Part shown: piece after piece, positions 1 through 8,182 of the stretch
Numbering within the stretch: the first letter of the stretch is position 1
Layout of the letters: every line of letters starts with the position of its first letter
Origin: Dactylosporangium aurantiacum
GTDB lineage: Bacteria > Actinomycetota > Actinomycetes > Mycobacteriales > Micromonosporaceae
NCBI RefSeq assembly: GCF_000716715.1
Contig: NZ_JNYJ01000037.1
Location: forward strand, 22,094-86,093
Direction: 5' to 3'
DNA: 64,000 bases
Position numbers and translations under genes: made by a program
Notes under the pieces: model-generated
What the model saw: the letters and a program-made list of their open reading frames with translations, nothing else
Databases searched by the model: none
What the model was told of the DNA's origin: nothing

Positions 1-103
1 CCCACTCCAGCGCGAGGGGGCGCGGCTGCGACGCTTCCATGGTCGTCAGCGTGCCCGACCGGCGCACACGGCGTCTGTACGCACTTCTGCGTATCGTGGC
101 CGC

Positions 104-3043
104 ATGCCCGCCACCCCGTTCATCGGACGAGCCGAGGAGCTCGCCGAGATCATGGACGCCTGGGCGGCCCTGGCCGGCCGGCCGGGACCGGCGGCCGGAC
201 CGCTCGCGGCACCCGCCGGCCCGCGGGTCGTGCTGGTCACGGGCGAGGCCGGTAGCGGCAAGAGCAGGCTGGTCGCCGAGGTGCTGGACCGGCTGGAGCC
301 CCGGCCGCCGGTGGTGCTCGCCGGCGCTGCCCGTACCCTCGGCGCCGCACCGCACGACTGGCTCGCCTCGGTGCTCAGCGGGCACCCCGTCGACGGTGGC
401 GTGCCGCCCGAGCTGGCGCAGCGCTCACCCACGGCCGGCGCCGGGACCCGGCTCGCGCCCGCCGCGATGCTGCGGGCCGCCGTCGACGTGGTCCGGACGC
501 TGCTGGACGGCCGCTGCGGCGTGCTCGTCGTGGAGGACCTGCACGACCTCGACCCGGCCAGCCTGACGCTCATCGGCGAGCTCGCCGCGACCGCCGCGCT
601 GCCGGCGCTGCTGCTGGTGACCAGCCGCCCGCCGCAGGAGGCCGCGTTCGCGCCGGCGGCCGCGCGGACGCTGCGCCGGCTCAGCGGCGCGCCGTCGGTG
701 GTGCGGGCGCACCTGGCGCCGTTCGACGCCCGGGAGACCGCCGAGCTGGTCGAGGCGCACCGCGGCGGCACCCCGCCGCCGGAGACGGTCCGGGCGCTGC
801 TGAACCGCACCGGCGGCAACCCGTTCTGGCTGACGGAGCTGGTCACCGCCCGGGGCGACCTGGCCGGCGCGCCGCTGCCCGCGCACGTCGCCGGCCTGCT
901 CGTCGAGCCGCTCGCCGGCGAGCCGGCCCTGGTCGGCCGGGTGGCCCGCGCCGCGGCGCTGCTCGGCGATCCGGTCGAGACCGACGTGCTCGTGCACGTG
1001 TGCGAGGGCGAGATCGAGCCGGCGCTGCGCCGGCTGCTGGACCTCGGCATGCTGGTCATCGCCCCCGACCTGGCCCCGGCGGGTCCGCTGCGGTTCCGCC
1101 ACCCGCTGCTGCGCGAGGCCCTCGCCCGCAGCGCCCTGCCCAGCGAGCGGGCCAGGGTGCACGGGCTGGCCCGGGCCCTCGCGGTCGAGCTGGGCGACGA
1201 CGCGGCCCTCGCCAGGCACGCCGCCGCGCTCGGCCGGCTCGGGGAGGCGTCCGCGGCCGCGGTGCGGGGCGCGCTGACCAGCCTCGCGACGGGCCTGCCG
1301 GACGCCGCCCTGGAACTGGTCGGCCTGGGGCTGCGCGCCGCCGGCCCCGGTGCCGCACCGACCGGCCGGGAGCTGGCCCGGGCCGGCGCGGTGGCGGCGT
1401 TCGTGGCGGGCCGGTTCACCGTCGCGGAGCGGCACGCGGCGGACTGGCTGCGCCAGGCCGCGGGCGCGGTCGAGACCTCCGACGCGCACCGGCTCGCCGC
1501 CGAGATCCGCTGGTGCCTCGCCGACCGCCCCGGCCACCTGACCGCCCTCGCCGACGCCCGCGCCACCCTCGCCGCGGCCACCGGTCCGGCCGGCGCCGGC
1601 CCGGTAGCCGGCGCGGCAGCCGCCCCGGACGGCGGCACGGCCGACGCCTACGGCGCCAGGAATGACGGCACGGACGGCACCACGGCCGACGCCTGCGGCG
1701 GCACGGACGGCACCACGGCCGACGACGCGGCGGGCGGCGCGGACGGCGACGCCGGTGACGGCGGGATCGCGGCGGCGTGGGCGCGGCAGCTGGCGGCGGA
1801 GGCGGCGAGCGCGCTGCGCACCCGGGCGCCGGTCGAGGTGGTGCCGCTCGCCGAGGCCGCCATGGTCGCCGCCGAGCAGTCCGGGGAGAGCATCGCGTCG
1901 GCCGGGGTCACGCTCGGCACGGCGCTCGCGTTCGGCGGTGCGCGCGACCGGGGCGTGGCGTTGCTGCACGCCTGCCGGCAGATCGCCGAACACGACCGCG
2001 ATCCGGTGACCGTGGGCCGGGCCGTCAACAACCTGGTGGCCGTCGACCTGCCCGGGCTCGGCGACGTGACCGGGCGGCGGCTGTTCGACGAGGCGATGGC
2101 CGCGATCGGCCGGTCCGGCCTGGAGTTCTGCGCCGGGCGCACGACCGCGCTCGGCGTCGCGCACGCGCTGCGGACCGGCGACCTGGCCCGGGCGGAGACC
2201 CTCGTGTGGTCCCGGCTGCCGATCGAGACCGACCCCGTGGAGCGGGTGCGGTTCGCGGCGACCGCCGGGCTGCTCGCCGTCGAGCGCGGCGACGACCCCC
2301 TCGCGGTGCGGCTGCTCGCCCGAGCCGACGGCGAGGGCCGCGACGTCGGCCTGGTCCGGGTGCTGCGGGTGGCGGTCGCGGCCCGCGGCGTGCACCCCGT
2401 CGACCCCGCCCTGGCCCTGGCCGAGTGCGTCGGCCGGTGCCGGCCGGCCCGGCTGGTCGAGGCGGCCCGGTGGGCGCTGCACGGCGGGGTGCCGGCCGCG
2501 ACGGTCGAGGACCTCGTCGGTGACGCGGTCGGCGCGGCACCGCAGCTGCGGCTGCTCCTGGCGGTCGCGGCGGGCCGGGACGCCGCCGCCGTCGAGCTGC
2601 TGCCGGCCGCCCTGCGCCACGGCGACGGGCCGGCCGGGGGCGACACCGCGGGCACCGTCGAGGTGGTGGAGGCCGCACCGTACGACGCCGCCGTGCACAC
2701 CGCGGCCGCGCACGCCCTGCTGCGGCTGGGCCGCGCCGCCGACGCCCGGCAGCACGCGGAGCGGGCGGTGGCGCTGCTCGTGCACTGGCCCGGGTGGCGG
2801 CTGGCCGAGGCGGAGACGCTGCTGCACAGCCTGCGCGCCGGCGGTGACCTGACCGCCCGGGAGATCGAGGTGCTCGGCTGCCTCGCCGCCGGCATGTCCA
2901 ACCAGCAGGTGGCCAGTTCCCTGGGCATCTCGATCCGCACCGTCACCGTGCACGTGTCCAACCTGCTGCGCAAGACCGGCGCCGCGTCGCGCACCGAGGC
3001 GGCGCTGTGGGCGGTCCGCCACCGCGTCATCACGCCCACCTGA
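104..3043 (+). CDS. LAL-type transcriptional regulator (ATPase + LuxR HTH), 979 aa
   Basis: Large ATP-dependent regulator of the MalT/LAL type. A P-loop (GEAGSGKS, about residues 47-54) and a Walker B-like strand (VLVVEDLHD, about 140-148) sit in an N-terminal AAA/NACHT-like ATPase. A long Ala/Leu-rich helical middle resembles a TPR sensor. The C-terminus (about 915-979) is a LuxR/GerE helix-turn-helix with LTAREIEVL and a VTVHVSNLL recognition helix. A Gly/Asp/Thr-rich insert near residues 505-550 is encoded by a 25-bp direct repeat (1667-1691 and 1700-1724). ATG at 104 is chosen because MPATPFIGRAEEL is the usual opening of the family. Ligand and target genes are not visible. It points away from its left edge, so its own targets may lie outside the window. 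Confidence 0.9.
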   Translation: MPATPFIGRAEELAEIMDAWAALAGRPGPAAGPLAAPAGPRVVLVTGEAGSGKSRLVAEVLDRLEPRPPVVLAGAARTLGAAPHDWLASVLSGHPVDGGVPPELAQRSPTAGAGTRLAPAAMLRAAVDVVRTLLDGRCGVLVVEDLHDLDPASLTLIGELAATAALPALLLVTSRPPQEAAFAPAAARTLRRLSGAPSVVRAHLAPFDARETAELVEAHRGGTPPPETVRALLNRTGGNPFWLTELVTARGDLAGAPLPAHVAGLLVEPLAGEPALVGRVARAAALLGDPVETDVLVHVCEGEIEPALRRLLDLGMLVIAPDLAPAGPLRFRHPLLREALARSALPSERARVHGLARALAVELGDDAALARHAAALGRLGEASAAAVRGALTSLATGLPDAALELVGLGLRAAGPGAAPTGRELARAGAVAAFVAGRFTVAERHAADWLRQAAGAVETSDAHRLAAEIRWCLADRPGHLTALADARATLAAATGPAGAGPVAGAAAAPDGGTADAYGARNDGTDGTTADACGGTDGTTADDAAGGADGDAGDGGIAAAWARQLAAEAASALRTRAPVEVVPLAEAAMVAAEQSGESIASAGVTLGTALAFGGARDRGVALLHACRQIAEHDRDPVTVGRAVNNLVAVDLPGLGDVTGRRLFDEAMAAIGRSGLEFCAGRTTALGVAHALRTGDLARAETLVWSRLPIETDPVERVRFAATAGLLAVERGDDPLAVRLLARADGEGRDVGLVRVLRVAVAARGVHPVDPALALAECVGRCRPARLVEAARWALHGGVPAATVEDLVGDAVGAAPQLRLLLAVAAGRDAAAVELLPAALRHGDGPAGGDTAGTVEVVEAAPYDAAVHTAAAHALLRLGRAADARQHAERAVALLVHWPGWRLAEAETLLHSLRAGGDLTAREIEVLGCLAAGMSNQQVASSLGISIRTVTVHVSNLLRKTGAASRTEAALWAVRHRVITPT

Positions 3044-3093
3044 GCCCCACCCGAGCCCCACCCGAGCCCCACCCGAGCCCCACCGGAGCCCTG
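3039..3093. repeat. 11-bp tandem repeat spanning the stop codon of the LAL gene
   Basis: Four to five copies of CCCGAGCCCCA in direct tandem. The first copy carries the gene's TGA (CCTGAGCCCCA); later copies have CGA in its place. The array therefore looks like serial duplication of the last bases of the gene. Confidence 0.85.
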
Positions 3094-3094
3094 G

Positions 3095-3117
3095 GTGGGC
3101 CCGGCCGCCGGGCCCAC
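3095..3117. terminator. hairpin between convergent LAL and kinase genes
   Basis: Perfect 10-bp stem (GTGGGCCCGG with CCGGGCCCAC) and a 3-nt loop, between two converging stop codons. There is no U-tract, as is common in actinomycete terminators. It could serve both strands. Confidence 0.55.
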
Positions 3118-3145
3118 GCGGAAACCGGCGGGAGCGCCCGAGGGC

Positions 3146-4489
3146 TCAGGCCAGGGACGCGCCGAGGACGACCACGGCGGCGTCGATCTCGTCGTACGCG
3201 CCGGCGCTGATCGACCGCTCCCGTTCCCGGTCGATCAGCTGCTTGCGCAGCATCTCGACGCGGCGGGCGGCGTCCGGCGGCTGGGCCATGATGTTGTTGA
3301 CCTGGTTGCGGATGTCGTCGACGACGTCGGTGCGGATCTCGCCGGCGGCGAAGCGCCGGTCGACGACGGCGAGGACGGCCCGGCCCGCCTGCTGCGGGGT
3401 GAGCCGCGCCGGGGACGCCGACGGCGACGGCGACGGGGCGCCCGTCGTCGCGGCGGGCGACGTGGTGCGGCCCCGGGTCGGCGACGGGGTGGCGCCCGGC
3501 GACGGCTGGACGGTGACCGCCGGCGGGATGGACACCACGATGCTCACCGTGGGCACCGGTGCGGCGTTGTCGTCGCGTACCGTGCCCCGCCACAGGTAGC
3601 CGAGCCCTGCCAGTACCGTCGCCGCCAGGATCACGGCGAGGACCGGCACCCACCGGCGGCGCCCCCGCTCCGTCGCCGACTCCAGCACGGCCGCGACCTC
3701 GGCCGCGGTCGGGCGCTCGGTGGGGTCGGCGGCCAGGCAGCGCAGGCAGATCGCGGCCACGGCCGGTGGCACGCCCGGCACCGCGAGGGCCGGGCGGTGG
3801 TCGGCGGCGATGGCCCGCTCGAGCTCGTCCCAGGTCGCGGCCCGCACGGGCGGGGCACCGGTGAGCATCTCGAACAGCAGCACGCCGAGGGCGTACACGT
3901 CGGTGGAGCCGCTGGCGGGCGCGCCGACGAGCCGCTCCGGCGCGACGTACGGCGGGGTGCCGAACGTCAGCGTGTCGCGCTGGCCGACGTCGGCGGCGAT
4001 GCCGAAGTCGAGCAGCTTGACCCCGTCGGTGGTGAGCATGACGTTCTCGGGGGTGACGTCGCGGTGCACGACGCCGCGGCGGTGCGCGGCGTGCAGCACG
4101 TCGGCGACGGTGGCCGCGACCGCGACGGCGTCCTGCCACGGCAGCGGGCCCTCGGCGAGCCGGCCGGCGAGGGAGACCCCGTCGAGCAGCTGCATGACGA
4201 CGTACGCGGCGATGCGGCCGTGCGGGGTGACGGTCTCGCCGTAGTCGTAGACGCCGATCGCGTTGGGGTGCTCGATCCGCGCGGCGGCGCGCGCCTCCCG
4301 CCGGATCCGCTCCCGCTGGCCGCCGTCGGTGCCGACGGGCCCGTCGAGGACCTTGACGGCGACCGTGCGCTCCAGGGTGTTGTCCCACGCCCGCCACACG
4401 ACGGACATGCCGCCGGCGCCGACGGGTCGCCTCAAGATGTACCGCCGGGCCAGGACATCGCCTTCCCGCAGCTGACCGTCCTGCATCAC
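3146..4489 (-). CDS. Membrane Ser/Thr protein kinase (Pkn type), 447 aa
   Basis: Hanks-type kinase. The glycine loop is VGAGGMSVV (about 22-30), VAVK gives the ATP lysine, the catalytic loop is HRDVTPEN (His about 142), then LDFGIA, a GTPPYVAPE activation segment and STDVYALGVLLFEM. The usual catalytic-loop lysine (HRDxK) is Thr here. A basic stretch and one membrane segment (about 280-300, WVPVLAVILAATVL) lead to a Pro/Ser/Thr-rich extracellular linker and a short helical C-terminal domain, so it should sense outside and phosphorylate inside. It starts 4 nt after the stop of the upstream LacI gene and is probably co-transcribed with it. It is closely similar to the short kinase at 5679-6497 around LAEGPLPWQ and VMLTT. 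Confidence 0.9.
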   Translation of the reverse strand: MMQDGQLREGDVLARRYILRRPVGAGGMSVVWRAWDNTLERTVAVKVLDGPVGTDGGQRERIRREARAAARIEHPNAIGVYDYGETVTPHGRIAAYVVMQLLDGVSLAGRLAEGPLPWQDAVAVAATVADVLHAAHRRGVVHRDVTPENVMLTTDGVKLLDFGIAADVGQRDTLTFGTPPYVAPERLVGAPASGSTDVYALGVLLFEMLTGAPPVRAATWDELERAIAADHRPALAVPGVPPAVAAICLRCLAADPTERPTAAEVAAVLESATERGRRRWVPVLAVILAATVLAGLGYLWRGTVRDDNAAPVPTVSIVVSIPPAVTVQPSPGATPSPTRGRTTSPAATTGAPSPSPSASPARLTPQQAGRAVLAVVDRRFAAGEIRTDVVDDIRNQVNNIMAQPPDAARRVEMLRKQLIDRERERSISAGAYDEIDAAVVVLGASLA

Positions 4490-4493
4490 GTCG

Positions 4494-5486
4494 CTAGCTG
4501 GACGCTCGGAGGACGAGCTCGGTCGGCAGGACAGGGCTGTCCGGTGAGCCGTCCAGCAGCAGCGCGGCCGCCGTGGCGCCGAGCTCCGAGACCGGCTGGC
4601 GCACCGTGCTCAGCGCCGGCGTGGTGTAGGACGCCAGGGGCGCGTCGTCGAAGCCGATGACGGCGACGTCCTCGGGGACCCGCCGGCCGGCCTTGCGCAG
4701 CGCCTGCAGGGCGCCGGCGGCCATGGCGTCGGAGGCGACGAACAGCGCGTCCAGGCGCGGCATCCGGTCCAGCAGCCAGGCGGCGGCGTGCCCGCCCGAG
4801 GCGGTGGTGAAGTCACCGTACGCGACGGCGGGGGCACGGCCGGCGGCCTCCAGGGCCCGGCGGTAGCCCTCGAGGCGGTCGGCCGCGGCGGGCGAGTCGG
4901 GCGGCCCGGCGATGGTCGCGATGGCCCGGCGTCCGCGCAGGATGAGGTGCTCGACGGCCTGGCGGGCGCCGTCGTGGTTGTCGACGTCCACGAACGGGAT
5001 GTCCAGGCCCTCGGCCGGGCGGCCGGTGGCCCGCAGCGGCACCCGGGACGCGGCGAGGGAGACCGTCAGGGGGTGGCTGCTGTGCCCGCCGAGCAGCAGC
5101 ACGCCGCCGACGCCGCCGGTGGTCAGGAACTGCGTCGCGGACGCGATCGTGCCCCGGGTCGCGGACATCGTCAGCAGCGGCACGCCGTGGCGGGTCAGCT
5201 CTTCCTCGGCGCCGGCGAGCAGCCGCGCGGAGAAGGTGTCGTGGAACAGCCGGGCGGTGGGCTCGAAGACCAGGGCCGCGACGGGCAGCCGCTGCGACAC
5301 GCGGTCGGGCCGGCGGGGCCCGCGGTGGCGGACATAGCCGAGCTGTGCGATGGCGTCGTGCACCGACACCCGGGCCGAGGTGCTGACCCTGACCCGGCCG
5401 GTGAGAACGCGCGACACGGTCGCGGCGGAGACCCCCGCGGCGGCGGCGACCTCAGTGACGGTTGGTGGCGATGGCTCGTCAGGCAT
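4494..5486 (-). CDS. LacI-family transcriptional regulator, 330 aa
   Basis: N-terminal LacI helix-turn-helix (TVTEVAAAAGVSAATVSRVL, about 9-28) and a hinge, followed by a periplasmic-binding-protein-like sensor (DALFVASDAMAAGAL, VAVIGFDDAPLASY). Family members repress carbohydrate genes and release on binding a sugar. ATG at 5486 follows a good ribosome site (AGGAGA). It is the first gene of a two-gene unit with the membrane kinase, an unusual pairing. The 192-bp gap up to 5678 would hold its promoter. No LacI-type palindrome was recognised there. Confidence 0.92.
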   Translation of the reverse strand: MPDEPSPPTVTEVAAAAGVSAATVSRVLTGRVRVSTSARVSVHDAIAQLGYVRHRGPRRPDRVSQRLPVAALVFEPTARLFHDTFSARLLAGAEEELTRHGVPLLTMSATRGTIASATQFLTTGGVGGVLLLGGHSSHPLTVSLAASRVPLRATGRPAEGLDIPFVDVDNHDGARQAVEHLILRGRRAIATIAGPPDSPAAADRLEGYRRALEAAGRAPAVAYGDFTTASGGHAAAWLLDRMPRLDALFVASDAMAAGALQALRKAGRRVPEDVAVIGFDDAPLASYTTPALSTVRQPVSELGATAAALLLDGSPDSPVLPTELVLRASS

Positions 5487-5678
5487 CCCGTCTCCTGTAG
5501 GAGCGATTCCTGCGGCCAGCGTCAGCCACCGTTACTCGGATGTCAACTATGCGTTTCGATCGGCTGTGTGGTTCCTTTGGTACACCCGACATATGTGGAT
5601 TTATGCCATCGACACGGGCTGTGGTAAACCTCGCTGGGACTTCCGCCATCGGGACCGAATAGGGAATAGTCGGCGCTT

Positions 5679-6497
5679 GTGTCGGAGATCGAGCTTGGCC
5701 GCAGGGTGCTGGAGCGCTTCCTGCTGGTCCGCCCGATCGCCCGCGGCGGCATGTCGCTGGTGTATGAGGCAGTCGATTTGGAGCAGCTGCGCCCGGCCGC
5801 GGTGAAGGTGCTCGCCCCCGCGTTCGCCAACAACGGCCGCGCGGTGCACTCCGCCCGGCGGGAGCCCCTGCTCATGCAGCGGATGCGGCACCCGACCGTG
5901 CCCAAGATCTTCGGGTACGGCGAGCTGGACACCGGCCGCGCGAGCGTGCCCTGCGTGGCGATGGAGCTGCTCAACGGCGTGCCGCTGACCAAGCGCCTGG
6001 CCGAGGGGCCGCTGCCGTGGCAGCACGCGGTCGAGATCGCCGCGTCCGTCGCCGAACTGCTGGCGGTCGCACACCGCCGCGGCATCGCGCACCGCGACCT
6101 GACCGCCGACAACGTCATGCTGACCACCGCCGGCGTGAAGATCATCGACTTCGGCCTCGCCGTGCCGTTCGCGCACCCGGCCGCGTCCCGGGTCGAGCAC
6201 GCCCCCGCCTGGGACGTCTACGCCCTCGGCGTGCTGCTGTACCAGATGCTCACCGGGCGCTCACCGCACGCACCGGGCGCCAGGCTGCTGCAACCGGTCG
6301 CCACCCCGGTCTTGCTCGCACCGGGCCTGCCACGCTCCGTAGCGGAGCTGTGCCGCCAGTGCATGGCCAAGCGGCCGGCGGACCGGCCCGACAGCGCCGC
6401 GGTCGCCCTGTCGCTGTGGGCGGAGTTCGCAACCGACTGGCAACACCAGGACTCCTTCACTGAGAGCTACCGCACACGGTCTGACCACTCTGCGTAG
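5679..6497 (+). CDS. Short cytosolic kinase-like protein, possible pseudokinase, 272 aa
   Basis: Kinase fold with IARGGMSLVYE (about 20-30), an ATP lysine in AAVKVL (about 43), HRDLTADN (about 138) and IDFGLA. It is a paralogue of the kinase at 3146-4489: both share LAEGPLPWQ, AHRRG and VMLTT. Two features argue for weakened or lost activity. The HRDxK lysine is Thr, and the activation segment is shortened so that DFG is followed within about 20 residues by AWDVYALGVLLYQML with no APE motif. There is no membrane segment and the protein ends just after the C-lobe. The start is GTG at 5679, with AGGGA about 13 nt upstream. It could be a scaffold or a decoy for the neighbouring kinase. Confidence 0.8.
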   Translation: MSEIELGRRVLERFLLVRPIARGGMSLVYEAVDLEQLRPAAVKVLAPAFANNGRAVHSARREPLLMQRMRHPTVPKIFGYGELDTGRASVPCVAMELLNGVPLTKRLAEGPLPWQHAVEIAASVAELLAVAHRRGIAHRDLTADNVMLTTAGVKIIDFGLAVPFAHPAASRVEHAPAWDVYALGVLLYQMLTGRSPHAPGARLLQPVATPVLLAPGLPRSVAELCRQCMAKRPADRPDSAAVALSLWAEFATDWQHQDSFTESYRTRSDHSA

Positions 6498-6687
6498 TCT
6501 CCGTATTTTGCCTGCGTAAGCGCCCTGTCAGGTCCTTGGACGGACTTGGCCCGCTCGGGTGCATCCGACCATGCTCACCCATTGTGATTGCCCCTCGGCC
6601 GATCCAAGCTTCTCGGACAAGGTGCACAACGGTTGCCAACACGGAGCCGGATGGCATCACCGCAGAGATAGCCGAGGGGAAGCTGTC

Positions 6688-6855
6688 ATGTCAGGAACGA
6701 AGGTCACCGGCGTCATCGTGACCGGCGGATCCACCGCCGCATCACTGCCAGTCACCGGAAGCCCCGTCTTCGCCATCGTCGTCGCAGGTGTCGCGCTCGT
6801 CGTCACCGGTGCCCTGATGGTGCGGGCGTCCCGCTTCAACCGCAGCGCAGCCTGA
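6688..6855 (+). CDS. 55-aa LPXTG microprotein
   Basis: A minimal sortase-type sorting signal: LPVTG at residues 20-24, a hydrophobic stretch (about 27-45) and a basic tail (RASRFNR). There are only 19 residues before LPVTG and no N-terminal signal peptide. ATG at 6688 is preceded by GAGGGG at a normal distance. An upstream in-frame extension exists but looks non-coding. The stop is 3 nt before the glycan synthase, so the gene heads the exopolysaccharide operon. It may be a small membrane subunit or a peptide handle for wall attachment; both are inference. No sortase gene is present in the window. Confidence 0.7.
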   Translation: MSGTKVTGVIVTGGSTAASLPVTGSPVFAIVVAGVALVVTGALMVRASRFNRSAA

Positions 6856-6858
6856 CGC

Positions 6859-8169
6859 ATGACGGCGATCCTTCTGGTCGGCTTCGCGCTCCTGACGTTG
6901 TGGCCGGCGTACAACCTGGCACTGGTGGCCTTCACCGCCAGTGACTCGGCCACCGCCGGCCGGCGTCGCCGGCGCGATGCCGTCGCGCCGAACGAGCACG
7001 AGCCGCTGACCTTCTGGATCGTCGTGCCCGCCCTCAACGAGGAACGGGTTGTCGGCCGGACCGTCTCCGCCGCACTGGCGCTGGCGGGCCCGGCAGGCAC
7101 GCGCACCAGGGTCCTGGTGGTCGATGACGGATCGGACGACGGCACCCCGGACGTCCTGGCCGCCATCGACCACCCGGGTCTGACCGTGCTGCGCCGGGAC
7201 TTCCCCAACGCCCGCAAGGGCAAGGGCGAGGCGCTCAACGCCGCGTTCCGGGCGATCCGCGACCTGACCCTGCTGCACGGCGAGGACCCGGCGCTCGTCG
7301 CGGTCGGCGTCATCGACGGCGACGGGCGGGGCAGCGCCAACATCCTCACCGAGGTGTCGCGCCAGATGCGCGACCCGCGGGTCGGCGCGGTGCAGACCCG
7401 GGTGCGCATCCACAACCGCAACCGTGTCCTCGGCGCCGTGCAGGACCTCGAGTTCGCCGCCATCGCCAACGCCAGCCAGCTGCTGCGCAACGCCGCGGGG
7501 ACGGTCGGGCTGGGCGGCAACGGGCAGTTCGCCCGGCTGTCGTCGCTGATGCGGCTCGGCGACGCGCCGTGGTCGCACTGCCTGGTCGAGGACCTCGAGC
7601 TCGGGCTGCGGATGCACCTGAACGGCGAGCGCATCCGGTACACCTCGATCGCCAACGTCAACCAGCAGGGCCTCGTCGACGTGAAGCGGCTGCTGCGGCA
7701 GCGCACCCGGTGGGCCCAGGGCAACCTGCAGTGCGTCGGCTACGTGCCGAAGCTGGTCGCCTCCCGGAAGATCCGCAACCACGCGCTGCTGGAGATGCTG
7801 TACTACCTGCTCGCGCCGTGGATGAACGCCTTCGGCACGGCGGCGGTGTTCGGCCTCTGGGCGGTCGCGATGTGGCGGCTCCTGCCCGGCCACGGACAGT
7901 CGGTCCTGATCCACTCGTGGGCGCAGATGGGGCAGGTCGCGCTCTTCTGGGCGCTCGGCATGACCGTCCCGGGCGTCGTGTGGGCGCTGGTCCACCGCGT
8001 CCAGCTCGGCGACGAGAAGCTCTGGCGACTGCTGGTCGCCGCCGTCGCGTACCCCTTCTTCCTCCTGCTCGGCCTGGTCAGCACCTGGCGGGCGATCGGC
8101 CGGCAGATCAGCCGGCGACAGGCCTGGGCGAAAACAGAACGCCTGGTCGAAGAGCCGGTTCTCTCGTAA
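6859..8169 (+). CDS. Processive family 2 glycosyltransferase (polysaccharide synthase), 436 aa
   Basis: Membrane GT2 of the cellulose/chitin/poly-GlcNAc synthase type. One N-terminal membrane helix leads to a GT-A domain with VVPALNEERVV, VVDDGSDDGTP, a DGDGR metal/sugar motif (about 152), VEDLEL (acceptor-site ED) and QRTRWAQG (QxxRW, about 281). Three or more C-terminal membrane helices follow. This set marks a processive synthase that uses an activated sugar and extrudes the chain. The epimerase next door suggests a GlcNAc- or ManNAc-containing product, which is inference. Start ATG 6859, probably coupled to the LPXTG gene. Confidence 0.88.
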   Translation: MTAILLVGFALLTLWPAYNLALVAFTASDSATAGRRRRRDAVAPNEHEPLTFWIVVPALNEERVVGRTVSAALALAGPAGTRTRVLVVDDGSDDGTPDVLAAIDHPGLTVLRRDFPNARKGKGEALNAAFRAIRDLTLLHGEDPALVAVGVIDGDGRGSANILTEVSRQMRDPRVGAVQTRVRIHNRNRVLGAVQDLEFAAIANASQLLRNAAGTVGLGGNGQFARLSSLMRLGDAPWSHCLVEDLELGLRMHLNGERIRYTSIANVNQQGLVDVKRLLRQRTRWAQGNLQCVGYVPKLVASRKIRNHALLEMLYYLLAPWMNAFGTAAVFGLWAVAMWRLLPGHGQSVLIHSWAQMGQVALFWALGMTVPGVVWALVHRVQLGDEKLWRLLVAAVAYPFFLLLGLVSTWRAIGRQISRRQAWAKTERLVEEPVLS

Positions 8170-8182
8170 AGGACGTCAGCAC

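Noticed and set aside
425..3061. Long minus-strand frame opposite the first LAL gene
   Set aside because: Low-complexity Arg/Gly/Pro translation with no motif. The plus strand encodes a clear ATPase-LuxR protein.
6498..6687. Possible riboswitch before the exopolysaccharide operon
   Set aside because: The 190-bp leader has ATAGCCGAGGGG-like elements, but I could not fit a c-di-GMP, c-di-AMP or cobalamin consensus.
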